A stretch of DNA of 52,552 nt from Mycolicibacterium bacteremicum (lineage in GTDB: Bacteria > Actinomycetota > Actinomycetes > Mycobacteriales > Mycobacteriaceae). Where the stretch lies: NCBI RefSeq assembly GCF_002086115.1, contig NZ_MVHJ01000032.1, positions 1 through 52,552 on the forward strand. The letters run 5' to 3'. Positions 52,457 to 52,552 of the stretch are shown here, piece by piece (within the stretch, counting starts at the first letter, position 1; the number at the start of each line of letters is the position of its first letter). Position numbers and translations under genes: made by a program. The notes under the pieces are model-generated. The model was given only the letters and a program-made list of their open reading frames with translations, searched no databases and was not told where the DNA came from.

Positions 52457-52552
52457 TGGAACTGAAACTGGGCTTTAAGGCGTCGGCGGAGCAGTTTGCG
52501 CCTCGGGAGTTGGTCGAACTTGCTGTTGCTGCCGAGGAACACGGTATGGACA
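52456..52552 (+). CDS. fgd: F420-dependent glucose-6-phosphate dehydrogenase, 3' end cut off
   Basis: The first 32 residues, including KLGFKASAEQFAPRELVELA, are nearly the same as the start of mycobacterial Fgd1 as I recall it. Fgd reduces F420 with glucose-6-phosphate and is the main source of F420H2. ATG 52456 overlaps the amidohydrolase stop (TGATG), so translation is probably coupled. It may be a second copy or the main fgd gene; the rest lies outside the window. Confidence 0.85.
   Translation, partial: MELKLGFKASAEQFAPRELVELAVAAEEHGMD

Overview
The window is high-GC, densely coded DNA with many 1-4 bp start/stop overlaps and possible leaderless starts. It carries ergothioneine, mycofactocin and F420 functions together. 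I read it as the chromosome of a rapidly growing Mycolicibacterium-type mycobacterium. Two blocks keep the gene order I remember from Mycobacterium tuberculosis: egtA-E with its upstream neighbours, and the RDD / SpoIIM / DUF58 / MoxR / DUF4350 / DUF4129 block. Other parts resemble M. smegmatis (methanol dehydrogenase cluster, lfrR-lfrA). No tRNA, rRNA, insertion sequence, phage or CRISPR array was seen.

Layout. (1) 1-1634: a cut-off Pro/Gly-rich membrane protein, a lipoprotein and a secreted sensor-domain protein. (2) 1718-6953: the complete ergothioneine operon egtABCDE. (3) 6943-8493: an HxlR regulator divergent from a haloalkane-dehalogenase-like hydrolase that has lost its catalytic His. 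(4) 8560-16673: an alcohol oxidation island with NDMA-dependent methanol dehydrogenase, a MoxR/VWA pair, a second iron alcohol dehydrogenase, a soluble two-component system, and a methyltransferase I take to be mycofactocin methyltransferase MftM. A shared 16-bp palindromic motif precedes three of its transcription units. (5) 16674-20278: two methyltransferases, a second glutamate-cysteine-ligase-type enzyme and a membrane protein. (6) 20299-24801: two PadR regulators, a carotenoid oxygenase and a secreted protein with an acidic repeat tail. (7) 24806-27382: a DUF1772 protein and the lfrR-lfrA efflux locus. (8) 27386-34510: the RDD / SpoIIM / DUF58 / MoxR envelope block. (9) 34581-38167: a P450 - aldehyde dehydrogenase - thioesterase cassette.

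(10) 38245-52552 is the most interesting part. A VanR-like GntR regulator, a RidA protein, CoxG, a MER-like F420-type reductase, a small basic protein, a NitT/TauT-type ABC importer, a three-subunit molybdenum hydroxylase, a FUSC-like membrane protein, 2-oxoadipate dioxygenase/decarboxylase HglS, an enamidase-like amidohydrolase, and the start of F420-dependent glucose-6-phosphate dehydrogenase lie together. Related operator-like sequences sit at all three promoter regions. Together these enzymes suggest an aerobic, F420H2-driven reductive pathway for a pyridine-2-carboxylate (picolinate-like) substrate: hydroxylation at C6, reduction to the cyclic enamide, enamidase opening, RidA-assisted deamination to 2-oxoadipate, and conversion to D-2-hydroxyglutarate. 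The families come from the sequence; the substrate and reaction order are inference.
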